64,000 nt of DNA from CAVTND01 sp963735955 (GTDB taxonomy: Bacteria; Pseudomonadota; Gammaproteobacteria; Burkholderiales; Burkholderiaceae_F): contig CAVTND010000002.1 of assembly GCA_963735955.1 (NCBI GenBank), positions 310,001 through 374,000 on the forward strand. The letters run 5' to 3'. Made by a program: the position numbers and the translations under genes. The notes beneath the pieces are model-generated. The model searched no databases and was not told the origin of the DNA. It worked only from the letters and a program-made list of their open reading frames with translations. Below, piece by piece: positions 36,937-45,777 of this stretch (position 1 is the stretch's first letter; every line of letters begins with the position of its first letter).

Positions 36937-37664
36937 ATGCGAGACATCGTCATCGCGTACTGCGGCCCCGCCGCGATTCCGGACGACTTCTGGGCACGCT
37001 GGAATAGCGACCCGTGGCTGCTCGCGGCGCTCGTCGCGCTGGCGGTCGTGGTCGGCCGCGGCCGCGCCGCTGACGCCCGCGCCGGCTGGGGAGCGATTGC
37101 GCTCGCGGTGCTCGTCTTCGTCTCGCCGCTCTGCGCGCTCGCGTCGGCGCTGTTCTCGGCGCGGGTGCTCGCACCATGTGCTGCTCGTCGCCGGCGTCGC
37201 GCCGCTGCTCGCGCTCGCCTTCCCGCTGCGGCGCCTGGGCTCGCCGCCGCTCGCCGTGCTGGTCGGGGCGCACGCGGTCATCCTGTGGCTCTGGCATGCG
37301 CCCGGACCTTATGCGTGGGGCGTCGCCAGCGTGCCGGCCTACTGGCTCATGCAAGCCTCACTCGCCGGCAGCGCGTGGCTCCTGTGGCGCGCGATCCTCG
37401 CGCCGACGACGCAACCGGGCGCGGCGCTGCGTCGCGCTGGTCGCGACCATCGGGCAGATGGGGCTCCTCGGCGCGTTGATCGTTTTCGCACCGCAGCCGC
37501 TGTACCCGGTGCATTTCGCGAGCACGGCCGCCTGGGGACTGAGCCCGCTCGCCGATCAGCAGCTCGCGGGGCTCCTGATGTGGGTGCCGGCGATCCTGCC
37601 CTATCTCGGAGTGGGACTCTGGCTCGCCTGGTCCAGCCTGCGCCCCGGCGCGGAGGCGCGGTGA
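36937..37664 (+). CDS. ctaG: CtaG (caa3-type) cytochrome c oxidase assembly protein (frameshifted)
   Basis: Inner-membrane assembly factor of about 240 residues for heme-copper oxidase (Pfam 'caa3_CtaG'). After six or seven helices the hallmark HHVLLVAGVAPLLALAFPLR is seen, then HAVILWLWHAPGPY, and near the C-terminus DQQLAGLLMWVPAILPYL; the conserved His residues of these motifs probably bind Cu. One shift near 37170 (ctcgcaccatgt) and another near 37430 break the frame. Start ATG 36937 has a gggagggagg site. It shares GTGA with the next gene. Confidence 0.82.
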
Positions 37665-38174
37665 CGACCCTCCTGAAATTCGTTCACATCGCGACGATCG
37701 CGCTCTGGGCCGGCGGGCTCATCGTCCTGCCGTATCTCTTCTGGCAGCGCCGGCTCTTCGCGGCCGGGCCGGAGCTCGACCGGCTGCACCGGGTCACCCG
37801 GTTCGTCTACGTGGCGCTGACCTCGCCCGCCGCCTTCGTCGCGATCGGCAGCGGAACGGCGCTGATCTTCCTGCAGAGCACGTTCCGGGAGTGGTTCACG
37901 CTCAAGATGGTTCTCGTCGGCGCCATGGTGATGCTGCACGTCGTCGCCGGCCTGGTGGCGGTGCGCGTGTTCGAGCCCGACTGGCCGCTTCGGGTCGCGG
38001 TCCTGCGTCGCGCTGACCGGGGCCTATCTCGTCCTGATCGTCGCGATCCTCTGGGTCGTGCTCGCCAAGCCCGCGATCGATTCCGCGCAGCTCGCCCCGG
38101 GCCTGTTCGAGCCCGGCGCCCTCGCGCCGTGGCTCCGTCAGATCTTCGGCGTGACGAGCACGCCGACGCCGTGA
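37661..38174 (+). CDS. CopD-like membrane protein of the oxidase cluster (frameshifted)
   Basis: About 170 residues with four helices: LLKFVHIATIALWAGGLIVLPYLFW (His of VHIATIALWAGG conserved in CopD and related heme/copper membrane proteins), FVYVALTSPAAFVAIGSGTALIFL, then VLVGAMVMLHVVAGLVA and, after a shift near 38000, TGAYLVLIVAILWVVLAKP. The GTG start overlaps the ctaG stop. It ends TPTP at 38174, overlapping the convergent DUF2231 gene by 37 bp. It is a common companion of cox clusters; its role in copper or heme handling is inferred. Confidence 0.7.
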
Positions 38175-38653
38175 TCGAACACGAGCTTGCCGCCATGCCA
38201 GCCCGCGAAACCCACCATCACCGAGGCGAGCGCCGACAGGATGAGCCCGTGGGGCAGGATCAGCTCCGGGTTGAAGAGATGCTCGCCCCAGACGGCGCCG
38301 GTGATCGCGAGCAGCGTCATCGCCGCGACCGCGTGCGACCAGCTCGCCTCCAGCAGCCGGATGCCGCGCACCAGCAGGAGCTCGGCGGTGCCGACGACGC
38401 TCGCGGCGAGCGCGGACCAGAAGGCGAAACCCGAGGACCACACGCCGACCCGCACCCAGAACTCGTCGCCCGACCACCAGTAGAAGACGTCGACGCCGAG
38501 GGTCGCCATGACGAACGCGACCGGGAAATGCACCATCATCACGTGGAGCGGATGCCCCACCAGCGCGACCTTGGAGCCGACATCGAGCCGGAGCATCTCC
38601 AGCACGACGGGGCTCGCAGGCGGGGTGCCGGGATCGTCCTGAAGCTTCGCCAT
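38138..38653 (-). CDS. DUF2231-domain membrane protein
   Basis: A 171-residue protein with four helices. VGHPLHVMMVHFPVAFVMATLGVDVFYWW has the HP-H spacing typical of DUF2231 proteins, some of which bind heme. Later motifs: SWSHAVAAMTLLAITGAVWGEHLF and GFAGWHGGKLVFDHGVGV, giving several membrane His. The 3' end overlaps that of the CopD-like gene by 37 bp. It is divergent from coxB. It may be an electron-transfer or assembly partner of the oxidase. Confidence 0.85.
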   Translation of the reverse strand: MAKLQDDPGTPPASPVVLEMLRLDVGSKVALVGHPLHVMMVHFPVAFVMATLGVDVFYWWSGDEFWVRVGVWSSGFAFWSALAASVVGTAELLLVRGIRLLEASWSHAVAAMTLLAITGAVWGEHLFNPELILPHGLILSALASVMVGFAGWHGGKLVFDHGVGVLVTPKI

Positions 38654-38707
38654 GCCTTGCCTCCTGCGCGTTGGACGCGTGCTCTTGCGCCCGGGAATCA
38701 TAGCGCC

Positions 38708-39395
38708 CTGCGCACGGCGGTCAACCTGGGAGCGGTTGCGGTCCTGGCGGGCTGCACCGGACCGCTCTCGACGCTCGAACCCTCCGGGCCCGCGGCCGGC
38801 GGCGATCGCCACGCTGTGGTGGGTGATGCTCGCCGGCGCGATCGTGCTCTTCGTGCTGGTGATGGGCCTGTTCGCGGCGGCGTTCCTGCGGCCGGGCTGG
38901 GGCGCGTCGGTGCCGCCGCACCGCTGGCTCGTGCTCGGCGGGCTCGCCCTGCCGGCCGTCGTCCTCGTGCCGCTGGTGGCCTACGGGCTCGTCGCCGGCG
39001 AACGCCTCCTGCCGCTGCCGGGGGCGACGCCGCCGCGGATCGAGGTCCGCGCGGAACAATGGGGCTGGACCTTCCACTATCCGGACCACGGCGGCAGGCA
39101 GACCGCGGGCGTCCTGCATCTTCCCGCCGGCACGCCGGTGGACATCGTGGTGACGAGCCGCGACGTCATCCACTCGTTCTGGATCCCGCGCCTCGCCGGG
39201 AAGATCGACGTGATCCCGGGGCGCGTGAACGTCCTGCGCATCCAGGCCGACCGGCCGGGGCGCTACGAGGGGCTCTGCTCCGAGTTCTGCGGCGTCGGGC
39301 ACGCCGCGATGCGGTTCGAGGTCGTCGCGCATCGGGCGGAGGACTTTCCCGCCGCGCTTGCACAAGCCGCACCGATCGTGGAGGCGAGAAAGTGA
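38708..39395 (+). CDS. coxB: Cytochrome c oxidase subunit II, lipoprotein form (frameshifted)
   Basis: CuA subunit of the oxidase. The signal ends in lipobox LAGC (VLAGCTGPLSTL), so the N-terminus is lipid-anchored, followed by two TM helices (LWWVMLAGAIVLFVLVMGLF; LVLGGLALPAVVLVPLVAYGL). The CuA site is complete: DVIHSFWIPRL, and CSEFCGVGHAAM with two Cys, His and Met. A one-base shift near 38790 separates lipobox and TM1. No good start codon precedes the lipobox in frame (CTG 38708 is the best guess), so the start is uncertain. No cytochrome c domain is attached. GTGA overlaps coxAC. Confidence 0.82.
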
Positions 39396-41929
39396 GCGCG
39401 CCGGCCGGACCGGCGCCGAAGGCGGGCCGGGCGCTGCGGCTGCACCGCGAGCTCGCCGCGATCTGGGCCACCGGGCCGGGGCTGCAGCGCCTCGCCTCGG
39501 TCAACCACTCCGTCATCGGCCTGCGCATCATGGTCACGGCGTTCGTGTTCTTCGCGATCGCCGGGCTGCTCGGCATGCTGACGCGCGTCCAGCTCGCGAC
39601 GCCCGACTCGGCGTTCATGGACCCGGAGACCTACAACCAGGTCTTCACCCTGCACGGGTCGGTGATGCTGTTCCTGTTCGTCATCCCGATGCTCGAAGGC
39701 ATCGCGGTCTACCTGACACCGAAGATCCTCGGCGCGCGCGACTTCGCTTTTCCCCGGCTGACCGCGTACAGCTACTGGTGCTACGTGCTTGGCGCCACGA
39801 TCGTGACCGGGTCGCTGCTCTTCGGCGTCGCGCCCGACGGCGGCTGGTTCATGTACACGCCGCTGAGCTCCAGCACTTTCACGCCCGGCGTGAACGCCGA
39901 CGTCTGGCTGCTCGGCGTGACCTTCGTCGAGATCTCGGCGCTGAGCTTCGCGGTCGAGATCGTCGTCTCGATCCTCAAGATGCGCGCCCCCGGCATGTCG
40001 CTCGACCGGATGCCGATCTTCGGCTGGTACATCCTGGTCACGGCGCTGATGATGGTGGTCGCCTTCCCGCCGCTGATCCTCGCCTCGATCCTGCTCGAGA
40101 CCGAGCGCGCCTTCGGACTGCCGTTCTTCGATCCGACGCGCGGCGGCGACGCGCTGCTCTGGCAGCATCTCTTCTGGCTGTTCGGCCACCCGGACGTCTA
40201 CATCATCTTCCTGCCCATGGCGGCGGTCCTGTCGACGCTGATCCCGGTCTTCGCCGGCCGGCCGCTCGTCGGCTACCGGGCGATCGTCGTCGCGATCATC
40301 GCGCTCGCTTTCGTGAGCTTCGGCATCTGGGTGCATCACATGTTCACCGTGGGCATCCCGCATCTCGCGCTCGCCTTCTTCTCGGCCGGCTCGGCGATCG
40401 TCGCGGTGCCGACGGCGGTGCAGATGTTCGCCTGGCTCGCCACGCTGGCGCAGGGACGCCCGCGCTGGAACGTGCCGATGCTCTACATCTTCGGCTTCTT
40501 CTTCATCTTCGCGCTCGGCGGCCTGACCGGCGTCATGCTGGCCGTCGTCCCGTTCGACTGGCAGGTGCACGACACCTATTTCGTCGTCGCCCACCTGCAT
40601 TACGTCGCCGGCGGCGCCTTCGCCTTTCCGTTGCTGGCGGCGGTGTACTACTGGCTGCCGCTCCTCACCGGGCGCACGGCGGTGCACCGGCTGTCGGTGC
40701 CGGCGTTCTGGCTGATCTTCATCGGCTTCAATCTGACCTTCCTCCCGATGCACCTCGTCGGCCTGCTCGGCATGCCGCGGCGCATCTTCACCTACGCCGG
40801 GCACGAGGGCTGGACCGGGCTGAACCTCTTCATCTCGGTCGGCAGTTTCATCATGACGATCGGCTTCGGCCTGCTGGTGATCGACCTCCTGGTGCAGCTA
40901 CTCTACGGACGACGGGTGCGGCGCGACCCGTGGCAGGCGACGACGCTCGAATGGGCGATGCCGCTCCCGCCGCCGCCCTACAACTTCGCCTCGGTCCCCC
41001 GGTTCGAGGCCCGGGACGACCGCGTCGCCCCGGCGACGCTCGCGCCGGCCCTGGCGCGCGGCGACGGCTACCTGGGCTTCACCCGGAACGGGTGGCAGGA
41101 AACGCTCGGCGTGCACGTGACGAGCGGCGAGCCCGATCAGCTGATCGTGCTGCCGCGCGCGACCTACCTGCCGCTCTGGACCGGGCTCGTCACCGCGGGC
41201 GTGGTGCTGGCGTTCCTGTTCAAGCTCTACTGGCTCGCGCTCGCGGCGGGACTCGTGGTCGCGGGCCTCTTCGTGCGGGGCGCACAGAGCGCGGGACACG
41301 CGCGCGACTACGGCCCGCTGCCGGTCGGCCATGGCCTCAGCTTGCCGCCGCATACCGAGGTGACGGGCACGCCGCCGTGGTTGGCGCTGATCTTCACGCT
41401 GATCGCCGACGGCACGCTCTTCACCTCGCTCGTGTTCGGCACGCTCTACCTGTGGATCGCCGGAACGAACTGGCCGCCGGCGGCAGTGCCCCACACCAAC
41501 CTGCTGCTCGCGCTCGGCTGCGTCTTCGCGCTCGTCGCCGCCGCGGCGCTCGCGCGCGGATCGCTGCGTACGCTCGCCGGCGGCGGCGCGCCGCAGGGCT
41601 GGATCGGCCTCACCGCGCTCGCGCTCGTCGGCAGCATCGCCGCGATCGTGGTGCTGATCGGCGGCATCTCGCCGCATCCCCGCGAGCACGCGGTCGGCGC
41701 GACCTCTGCCGCCCTGCTCGGCTACGTCGGGTTTCATGCCACGGTCGGGCTGCTGTTCCTGCTCAGCAACGTGCTGCGCATCGCCGCCGGCCGCGTATCG
41801 TCGAAGCGGCTCGTCGACCTGCGCCTGACGCGGCTCTGGCTCGACTACTCGGCGGTGACCGGCGCGATCGCGATCGGCCTCGTCCTCGCGCTGCCGGCGC
41901 TCGTGGGGATGCTCGGGGCGCGGCCGTGA
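39392..41929 (+). CDS. Heme-copper oxidase subunits I and III fused
   Basis: An 845-residue intact fusion. Subunit I (1-560) reduces O2 at heme a3-CuB: low-spin heme His88 (LHGSVMLF) and His403, CuB His266, His315 and His316, crosslink Tyr270, heme a3 His401, all present. Two channel residues differ from the usual A1 type: the Glu of HPEVY is Asp268 (HPDVY), and the Lys of the K-channel motif (PTGIKVF) is Gln344 (PTAVQMF). Subunit III (about 640-845) has helices TPPWLALIFTLIADGTLFTSLVFG and later ones ending LVGMLGARP. GTG 39392 overlaps the coxB stop. Fused I-III forms are known in CoxN/CtaDE-like oxidases. Confidence 0.93.
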   Translation: MSAPAGPAPKAGRALRLHRELAAIWATGPGLQRLASVNHSVIGLRIMVTAFVFFAIAGLLGMLTRVQLATPDSAFMDPETYNQVFTLHGSVMLFLFVIPMLEGIAVYLTPKILGARDFAFPRLTAYSYWCYVLGATIVTGSLLFGVAPDGGWFMYTPLSSSTFTPGVNADVWLLGVTFVEISALSFAVEIVVSILKMRAPGMSLDRMPIFGWYILVTALMMVVAFPPLILASILLETERAFGLPFFDPTRGGDALLWQHLFWLFGHPDVYIIFLPMAAVLSTLIPVFAGRPLVGYRAIVVAIIALAFVSFGIWVHHMFTVGIPHLALAFFSAGSAIVAVPTAVQMFAWLATLAQGRPRWNVPMLYIFGFFFIFALGGLTGVMLAVVPFDWQVHDTYFVVAHLHYVAGGAFAFPLLAAVYYWLPLLTGRTAVHRLSVPAFWLIFIGFNLTFLPMHLVGLLGMPRRIFTYAGHEGWTGLNLFISVGSFIMTIGFGLLVIDLLVQLLYGRRVRRDPWQATTLEWAMPLPPPPYNFASVPRFEARDDRVAPATLAPALARGDGYLGFTRNGWQETLGVHVTSGEPDQLIVLPRATYLPLWTGLVTAGVVLAFLFKLYWLALAAGLVVAGLFVRGAQSAGHARDYGPLPVGHGLSLPPHTEVTGTPPWLALIFTLIADGTLFTSLVFGTLYLWIAGTNWPPAAVPHTNLLLALGCVFALVAAAALARGSLRTLAGGGAPQGWIGLTALALVGSIAAIVVLIGGISPHPREHAVGATSAALLGYVGFHATVGLLFLLSNVLRIAAGRVSSKRLVDLRLTRLWLDYSAVTGAIAIGLVLALPALVGMLGARP

Positions 41930-41948
41930 GCGAGGTGGCCCGATGAGC

Positions 41949-41969
41949 CCCGCCGGGCCGCCCCAAGGG
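41949..41969. repeat. 21-bp dispersed intergenic repeat, copy 2
   Basis: Identical to 12247-12267 in the same orientation, here between the oxidase gene and a small membrane protein gene. It lies within a short open frame (ATG 41944) that ends at the start of the next gene; this frame is probably not a gene. Confidence 0.65.
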
Positions 41970-42007
41970 GCGAACCCCGAGCGCGCTTTCGGCGCGAGGG
42001 TAGTCCA

Positions 42008-42346
42008 GTGAACGCCACTCCGGTTCCGCCCCGCCGGCTCTGGCTGCTCGCGCTGGGCTACGGCGTCTGGTGCAGCGCGCTGGTCGTCATGTACGCCCTG
42101 CATGCCCTCGGCTGCGCTTTCGCCTGGCCGACCGGCGCGCTCCGCCTCGGCCTCGGCGCGGTGCTGCTCGTCCACCTGGCCGTGATCGGCTGGCTATGGC
42201 GCGACTACGCGCGCACCAGTCCGGACCCCGCCCTCGGCCCGACCGGCTCGTTCCTGCACTGGGTGGTGCTCTGGACCCTGATCACTGCCTTCGTCGCCAC
42301 GGTCCTCACGCTCGGTCCGACGCTGCTGCTCGCGACCTGCGTATAG
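42008..42346 (+). CDS. Small membrane protein of the oxidase cluster
   Basis: A 112-residue protein with three predicted helices (LWLLALGYGVWCSALVVMYALHAL; LGLGAVLLVHLAVIGWLW; VVLWTLITAFVATVLTLGPTLLL). GTG start; the ribosome site is weak. No family is recognised, although unnamed small proteins often end fused I/III oxidase operons and may act as subunit IV. Its stop TAG (42344-42346) is part of a hairpin shared with the convergent gene. Confidence 0.65.
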   Translation: MNATPVPPRRLWLLALGYGVWCSALVVMYALHALGCAFAWPTGALRLGLGAVLLVHLAVIGWLWRDYARTSPDPALGPTGSFLHWVVLWTLITAFVATVLTLGPTLLLATCV

Positions 42347-42372
42347 CCCGCAGGGGCTGCAGCAGCGGGCTA
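42344..42372. terminator. Hairpin between convergent genes, containing both stop codons
   Basis: tagcccgc ... gcgggcta forms a perfect 8-bp stem with a 13-base loop. The left arm begins with the stop of the plus-strand gene and the right arm ends with the stop of the minus-strand ORF. It could stop transcription on both strands; no T-run is present. Confidence 0.45.
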
Positions 42373-42465
42373 CGAGGCCACGCGCGAGAGCGCGAACAGG
42401 ACCGCCATCAGGATCACGATCGCTCCGGTGGCGTAGGCGACGCGGTTGGCGAAGAGGCGGCGCAT
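42370..42465 (-). CDS. 31-residue single-helix membrane protein
   Basis: A minus-strand ORF: MRRLFANR, then a hydrophobic helix VAYATGAIVILMAVLFALS. A ggggga ribosome site lies 7 bases before ATG 42465. It follows the flavoprotein gene by 11 bp on the same strand, so it is co-transcribed. Its size and topology resemble small accessory subunits of respiratory complexes. Not recognised by family. Confidence 0.55.
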   Translation of the reverse strand: MRRLFANRVAYATGAIVILMAVLFALSRVAS

Positions 42466-42476
42466 CGGTTGTCCCC

Positions 42477-43794
42477 CTAGACGAAGCTGTAGCGTTCGGA
42501 ATGGTATTTCGCCATGGGCACGTGCAGCTCGCCCAGCGCCTGCTCGATGGCGTCCATCATCGGGCCGGGCCCGCAGATGAAGTACTCGTGGTCGGCGTGC
42601 GGCGGCGCCAGGTGGCGCCTGAACACCTCGGCGGTGATGCGGCCCTGCTCGCCCGTCCAGCCGGCCGGCGGATCCGACAGCACATGGACGACCGTCAGGT
42701 TGAGCCGCGCCTGCAGCGCCTCCAGCTCCTCGCGGAACATGATGGATTCCCAGTCCTTGCTGCCGTAGAGCAGCGTCACCGGCCGCGGATCGCCGCGGTC
42801 GGCGAGGGTGCGGATCATGCTCATCATCGGCGTGATGCCGATCCCGCCGGCGATCAGCACGTGCATGTCCGCCGGGTTGCCGATGGTGAAGGCGCCGTAG
42901 GGGCCGTCGAGGTAGACGCGCTGCCCCACGGTTACCCTGGGGATCGCGCTCGTGAAGTCGCCCAGGTTCCGGATCGTCATCTCGACGCGGCCGTCCGCGG
43001 CCTCGGCGCTCGACGAGAACGAGAACGGGTGCCCGGTGATCTTGAACGGGCTCGCCCACACCGTCAGCCAGCCGAACTGGCCGGGGCGGAAGCGGAAGCC
43101 CGGGTGGCCATCGGGCGCCATCACCAGCGTCGTCGTGTCGCCGCGTTCCTTCGCGCACCTCCGCGACGCGGTAGGGGCGCCGGAGCATGAACAGCGGCTT
43201 GACGATGCGCACGTAGAGCAGCAGCGCGATCCAGAAGACCGTCAGGCCGATCCACAGCGCCCGCTTCCACGGATCGGTCAGGTAGAAGGCCCATCCCACC
43301 ATGTGCAGGAGCCCCCCGGTGACGGCGACGACCGCGAGCACGATGTGGGCGGCGTGCCACGTCTCGTATCGGATGCCCAGCTCCGCGCGCCACAGGGCCG
43401 TGACCACCAGCGCGATCAGCGAGAAAAGCGCCAGGAATGCGAAGACGGCGCCCCACGGCACGTCGCCGAAGGAACGGGGCAGCACGAACAGATCCGGCCG
43501 GGCGGCGAGCATGATCACCGCGTGCGCCGCGACCAGGCCGACCGCGATCAGCGAGATCTGGCGGTGAAAGTGGTAGAGGACGTCCTCGCCCCACGGCTCG
43601 GTGACGTAGCGGAAGCGGGCCGTCAGGCCGAACTGCAGGCCCATCATTGCCAGGCCGGAATAGCCGATCGCGACCGAGAACTCGGTCCAGAAACCGCGCG
43701 CCGGCGGGAGGCGACCCGCCAGGAGCGCGAACAAGGGCGCGAGGACGAAGAACAGGTAAAGCGCGGCCCAGACGACTGTACGCACGGCAAACAT
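42477..43794 (-). CDS. Ferric-reductase-like transmembrane flavoprotein (one frameshift)
   Basis: Membrane flavocytochrome of about 435 residues in the FRE/NOX-like family. N-terminal ferric-reductase TM domain: five or six helices with His in LYHFHRQISLIAVGLVAAHAVIML and WHAAHIVLAVVAVTGGLLHMVGW (likely heme ligands). C-terminal reductase: FRPGQFGWLTV, GHPFSFSSS (FAD), GGIGITPMMSMIR (NAD) and FICGPGPMMDAIEQAL. The frame shifts near 43130 between the two parts. It lies beside the oxidase genes on the opposite strand. It could link NAD(P)H to quinone, metal or O2; whether it works with the oxidase is unknown. Confidence 0.87.
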
Positions 43795-43964
43795 TGCTTG
43801 CGCCCCTCCCGAACAGCCGCGATTGCGCCGGCGAGTCTACCGCAAGCATCTTCCGGCAAGGCGTCGGGACTCGGCTCACCCGTGAAACGAGCGCGGTTGA
43901 CGGCCGATCCGCGCTAGCGTACAGGGTCCTGCCCACCCGCGATCGCCACAGGAGCGGCCAGCCA

Positions 43965-44615
43965 ATGATCAAGCGCAGCTACGAGTCCATCGTGTCGACC
44001 TGGCTTGCCGGGCTGCTGGTGTTGCTTCCGCTCGCGCTGACGGCCACGGTACTCGTCTGGGCGTTCACCCTGCTCAACCGGTTCGTCGGGCCCGGCAGCC
44101 TGGTCGGGCGGCTCTTCGCCGCAATCGGCGATCCCTTCTCCGACCATCCCGGTCTCGCCTACCTGTTCGGCACGCTGGTGCTGATCGCGGCGATCTACCT
44201 GCTCGGCCTCGTCGCGCAGCTCGGCCTGAAAGGGCCGCTGAAGACGCTGGCGAACGCGACGCTGCGGCGGATTCCGCTCATCGGCAGCCTCTACGGCCTC
44301 GCCGACCGTTTCGTCGGGCTCCTGGACCAGCCGCAGGAAGCGGACATCCGCGCGATGAGCCCGGTGTGGTGCTTCTTCGGCGGCAAGGGCGCGGCGGTCC
44401 TCGCGCTGGCGCCGAGCGCGCAGCCGATCGAGATCGACGGCCAGGGCTATATCGCCGTGCTGGTGCCGACCGCGCCGGTGCCGTTCGGGGGCGCGCTGAT
44501 CTACGTGCCGGCCGCGTGGGTGCGCCCGGCCGACATCGGGGTCGACAAGCTGACCGCGATCTACGTGTCGATGGGCATCACGCCGCCGCCGTCGCCGCGC
44601 GCGCCGGCCGCCTGA
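43965..44615 (+). CDS. DUF502 family membrane protein
   Basis: A 216-residue protein with two N-terminal helices (WLAGLLVLLPLALTATVLVWAF; LAYLFGTLVLIAAIYLLGLVA) and a C-terminal globular part with the DUF502 motifs RIPLIGSLYGLADRF, VLVPTAPVPFGGALIYVPAAWVRPADI and YVSMGIT. Start ATG 43965. Members of this family occur widely in proteobacteria; no biochemical role is established. It converges with the ABC-exporter operon (8-bp gap). Confidence 0.88.
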   Translation: MIKRSYESIVSTWLAGLLVLLPLALTATVLVWAFTLLNRFVGPGSLVGRLFAAIGDPFSDHPGLAYLFGTLVLIAAIYLLGLVAQLGLKGPLKTLANATLRRIPLIGSLYGLADRFVGLLDQPQEADIRAMSPVWCFFGGKGAAVLALAPSAQPIEIDGQGYIAVLVPTAPVPFGGALIYVPAAWVRPADIGVDKLTAIYVSMGITPPPSPRAPAA

Positions 44616-44623
44616 CCGCGACG

Positions 44624-45759
44624 CTAGTCGAGCGTCGTGCGGTAGCGCAGCAGCGCTACCGTCGCCGCCGCGAGCAGGAACGCGGCGATCGGCCACACCT
44701 CCGGCAGGATCTCCGCCGCCCCGTTCCCCTTGAGCAGGATCCCGCGCACGATCCGCAGGAAGTGCGTGAGCGGCAGGATCTCGCCGAGCCACTGCGCCCA
44801 TTCGGGCATGCCCCGGAACGGGAACATGAACCCCGAGAGCAGGATCGAGGGCAGGAAGAAGAAGATCGCCATCTGCATCGCCTGCAGCTGGTTCCCCGCG
44901 ACGGTCGAGAACGTGAAGCCGACGCCGAGATTGGCGGCGATGAAGAGCACGCTCACCAGCGAGAGCAGCGTGAGGCTGCCGACCATCGGCACGTTGAACA
45001 GGAACTTGGCCGCCGCCAGGATCAGCGTCACCTGCACGTAGCCGACGATGATGAACGGCAGGATCTTGCCCGCCATCACCTCGACCGGCCGCACCGGGGT
45101 GGCGAGGAGGTTCTCCATCGTGCCGCGCTCGCGCTCGCGGGTGACCGAGAGCGAGGTCATGATCACCATCGTCATCGTCAGCACGACGCCGATCAGTCCC
45201 GGCACGATGTTGTACTGGGTGATGCCCTCCGGGTTGTAGCGCCGCTGCACGCGCAGCTCGAACGGCGGCGGGCCGTTCTTGAGGTTCGCCAGCGCGCCGC
45301 GCAGGTCGTGGTCGAGCGCGCGTCTGGTTGAGGTTGAGGAGCGCGGTCAGCGCGTTCGACGTCGCCGCCGGGTCGGACGCGTCGCCCTCGACCAGCAGCA
45401 CCGGCCGCTCGCCGCGCTGGAGCTTGCGCGCGAAGTCCTGCGGCACCGTCACCAGGAACTGGACCTGTCCGGTCTCGAGCAGCCGGCTGCCCTCGGCGTC
45501 CGAGCTCACGACCTTCGTCACCCGGAAATAGCCCGAGTTCTCCATCGCCGCGGATGAAGCTCCGCGAGAAGACGCTCGGGTCCGCATCGAGCACCGCGGT
45601 CGGCAGGTTCTTCGGGTCGCTGTTGATCGCGAAGCCGAACAGGATGAGCTGCATGATCGGCACGCCGACCATCATGGCGAAGGTGACGCGGTCGCGGCGC
45701 ATCTGCACGAACTCCTTCGCCAGCACCGCGACGAAGCGCGTCCAGCTGAAGCCGTTCAT
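44624..45759 (-). CDS. ABC-2 type exporter permease, YbhS/R-like (frameshifted)
   Basis: Membrane subunit of an exporter, about 375 residues. N-terminal helix (VPIMQLILFGFAINSDPKNLPTAVLDADPS) is followed by the large extracytoplasmic segment (MENSGYFRV, FLVTVPQDFARKLQRGE) and a C-terminal five-helix block with ITQYNIVPGLIGVVLTMTMVIMTSLSVTRERERGTMENLLATPV and GYVQVTLILAAAKFLF. Shifts near 45545 and 45325 break the frame. It is the last gene of the tetR operon. E. coli has two permeases (YbhS, YbhR) here; this locus has one, so it may act as a homodimer. Confidence 0.87.
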
Positions 45760-45777
45760 GGCGCGCTCATTGCACGC

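Noticed and set aside
39263..40804. A 513-codon minus-strand frame over the oxidase gene
   Set aside because: It is the antisense of coxAC: rich in Arg, Glu, His and Asp, with no domain. A mirror frame of a GC-rich gene.
37097..41929. A continuous plus-strand open frame of 1610 codons suggesting a giant fusion protein
   Set aside because: It joins parts of CtaG, the CopD-like gene, the antisense of the DUF2231 gene, coxB out of frame, and coxAC. High GC leaves few stops; only the segment from 39392 codes as read.
41927..42010. Short frames between the oxidase and the next gene as small genes
   Set aside because: They are dominated by the 21-bp repeat, start inside it or just before, and have no ribosome site.
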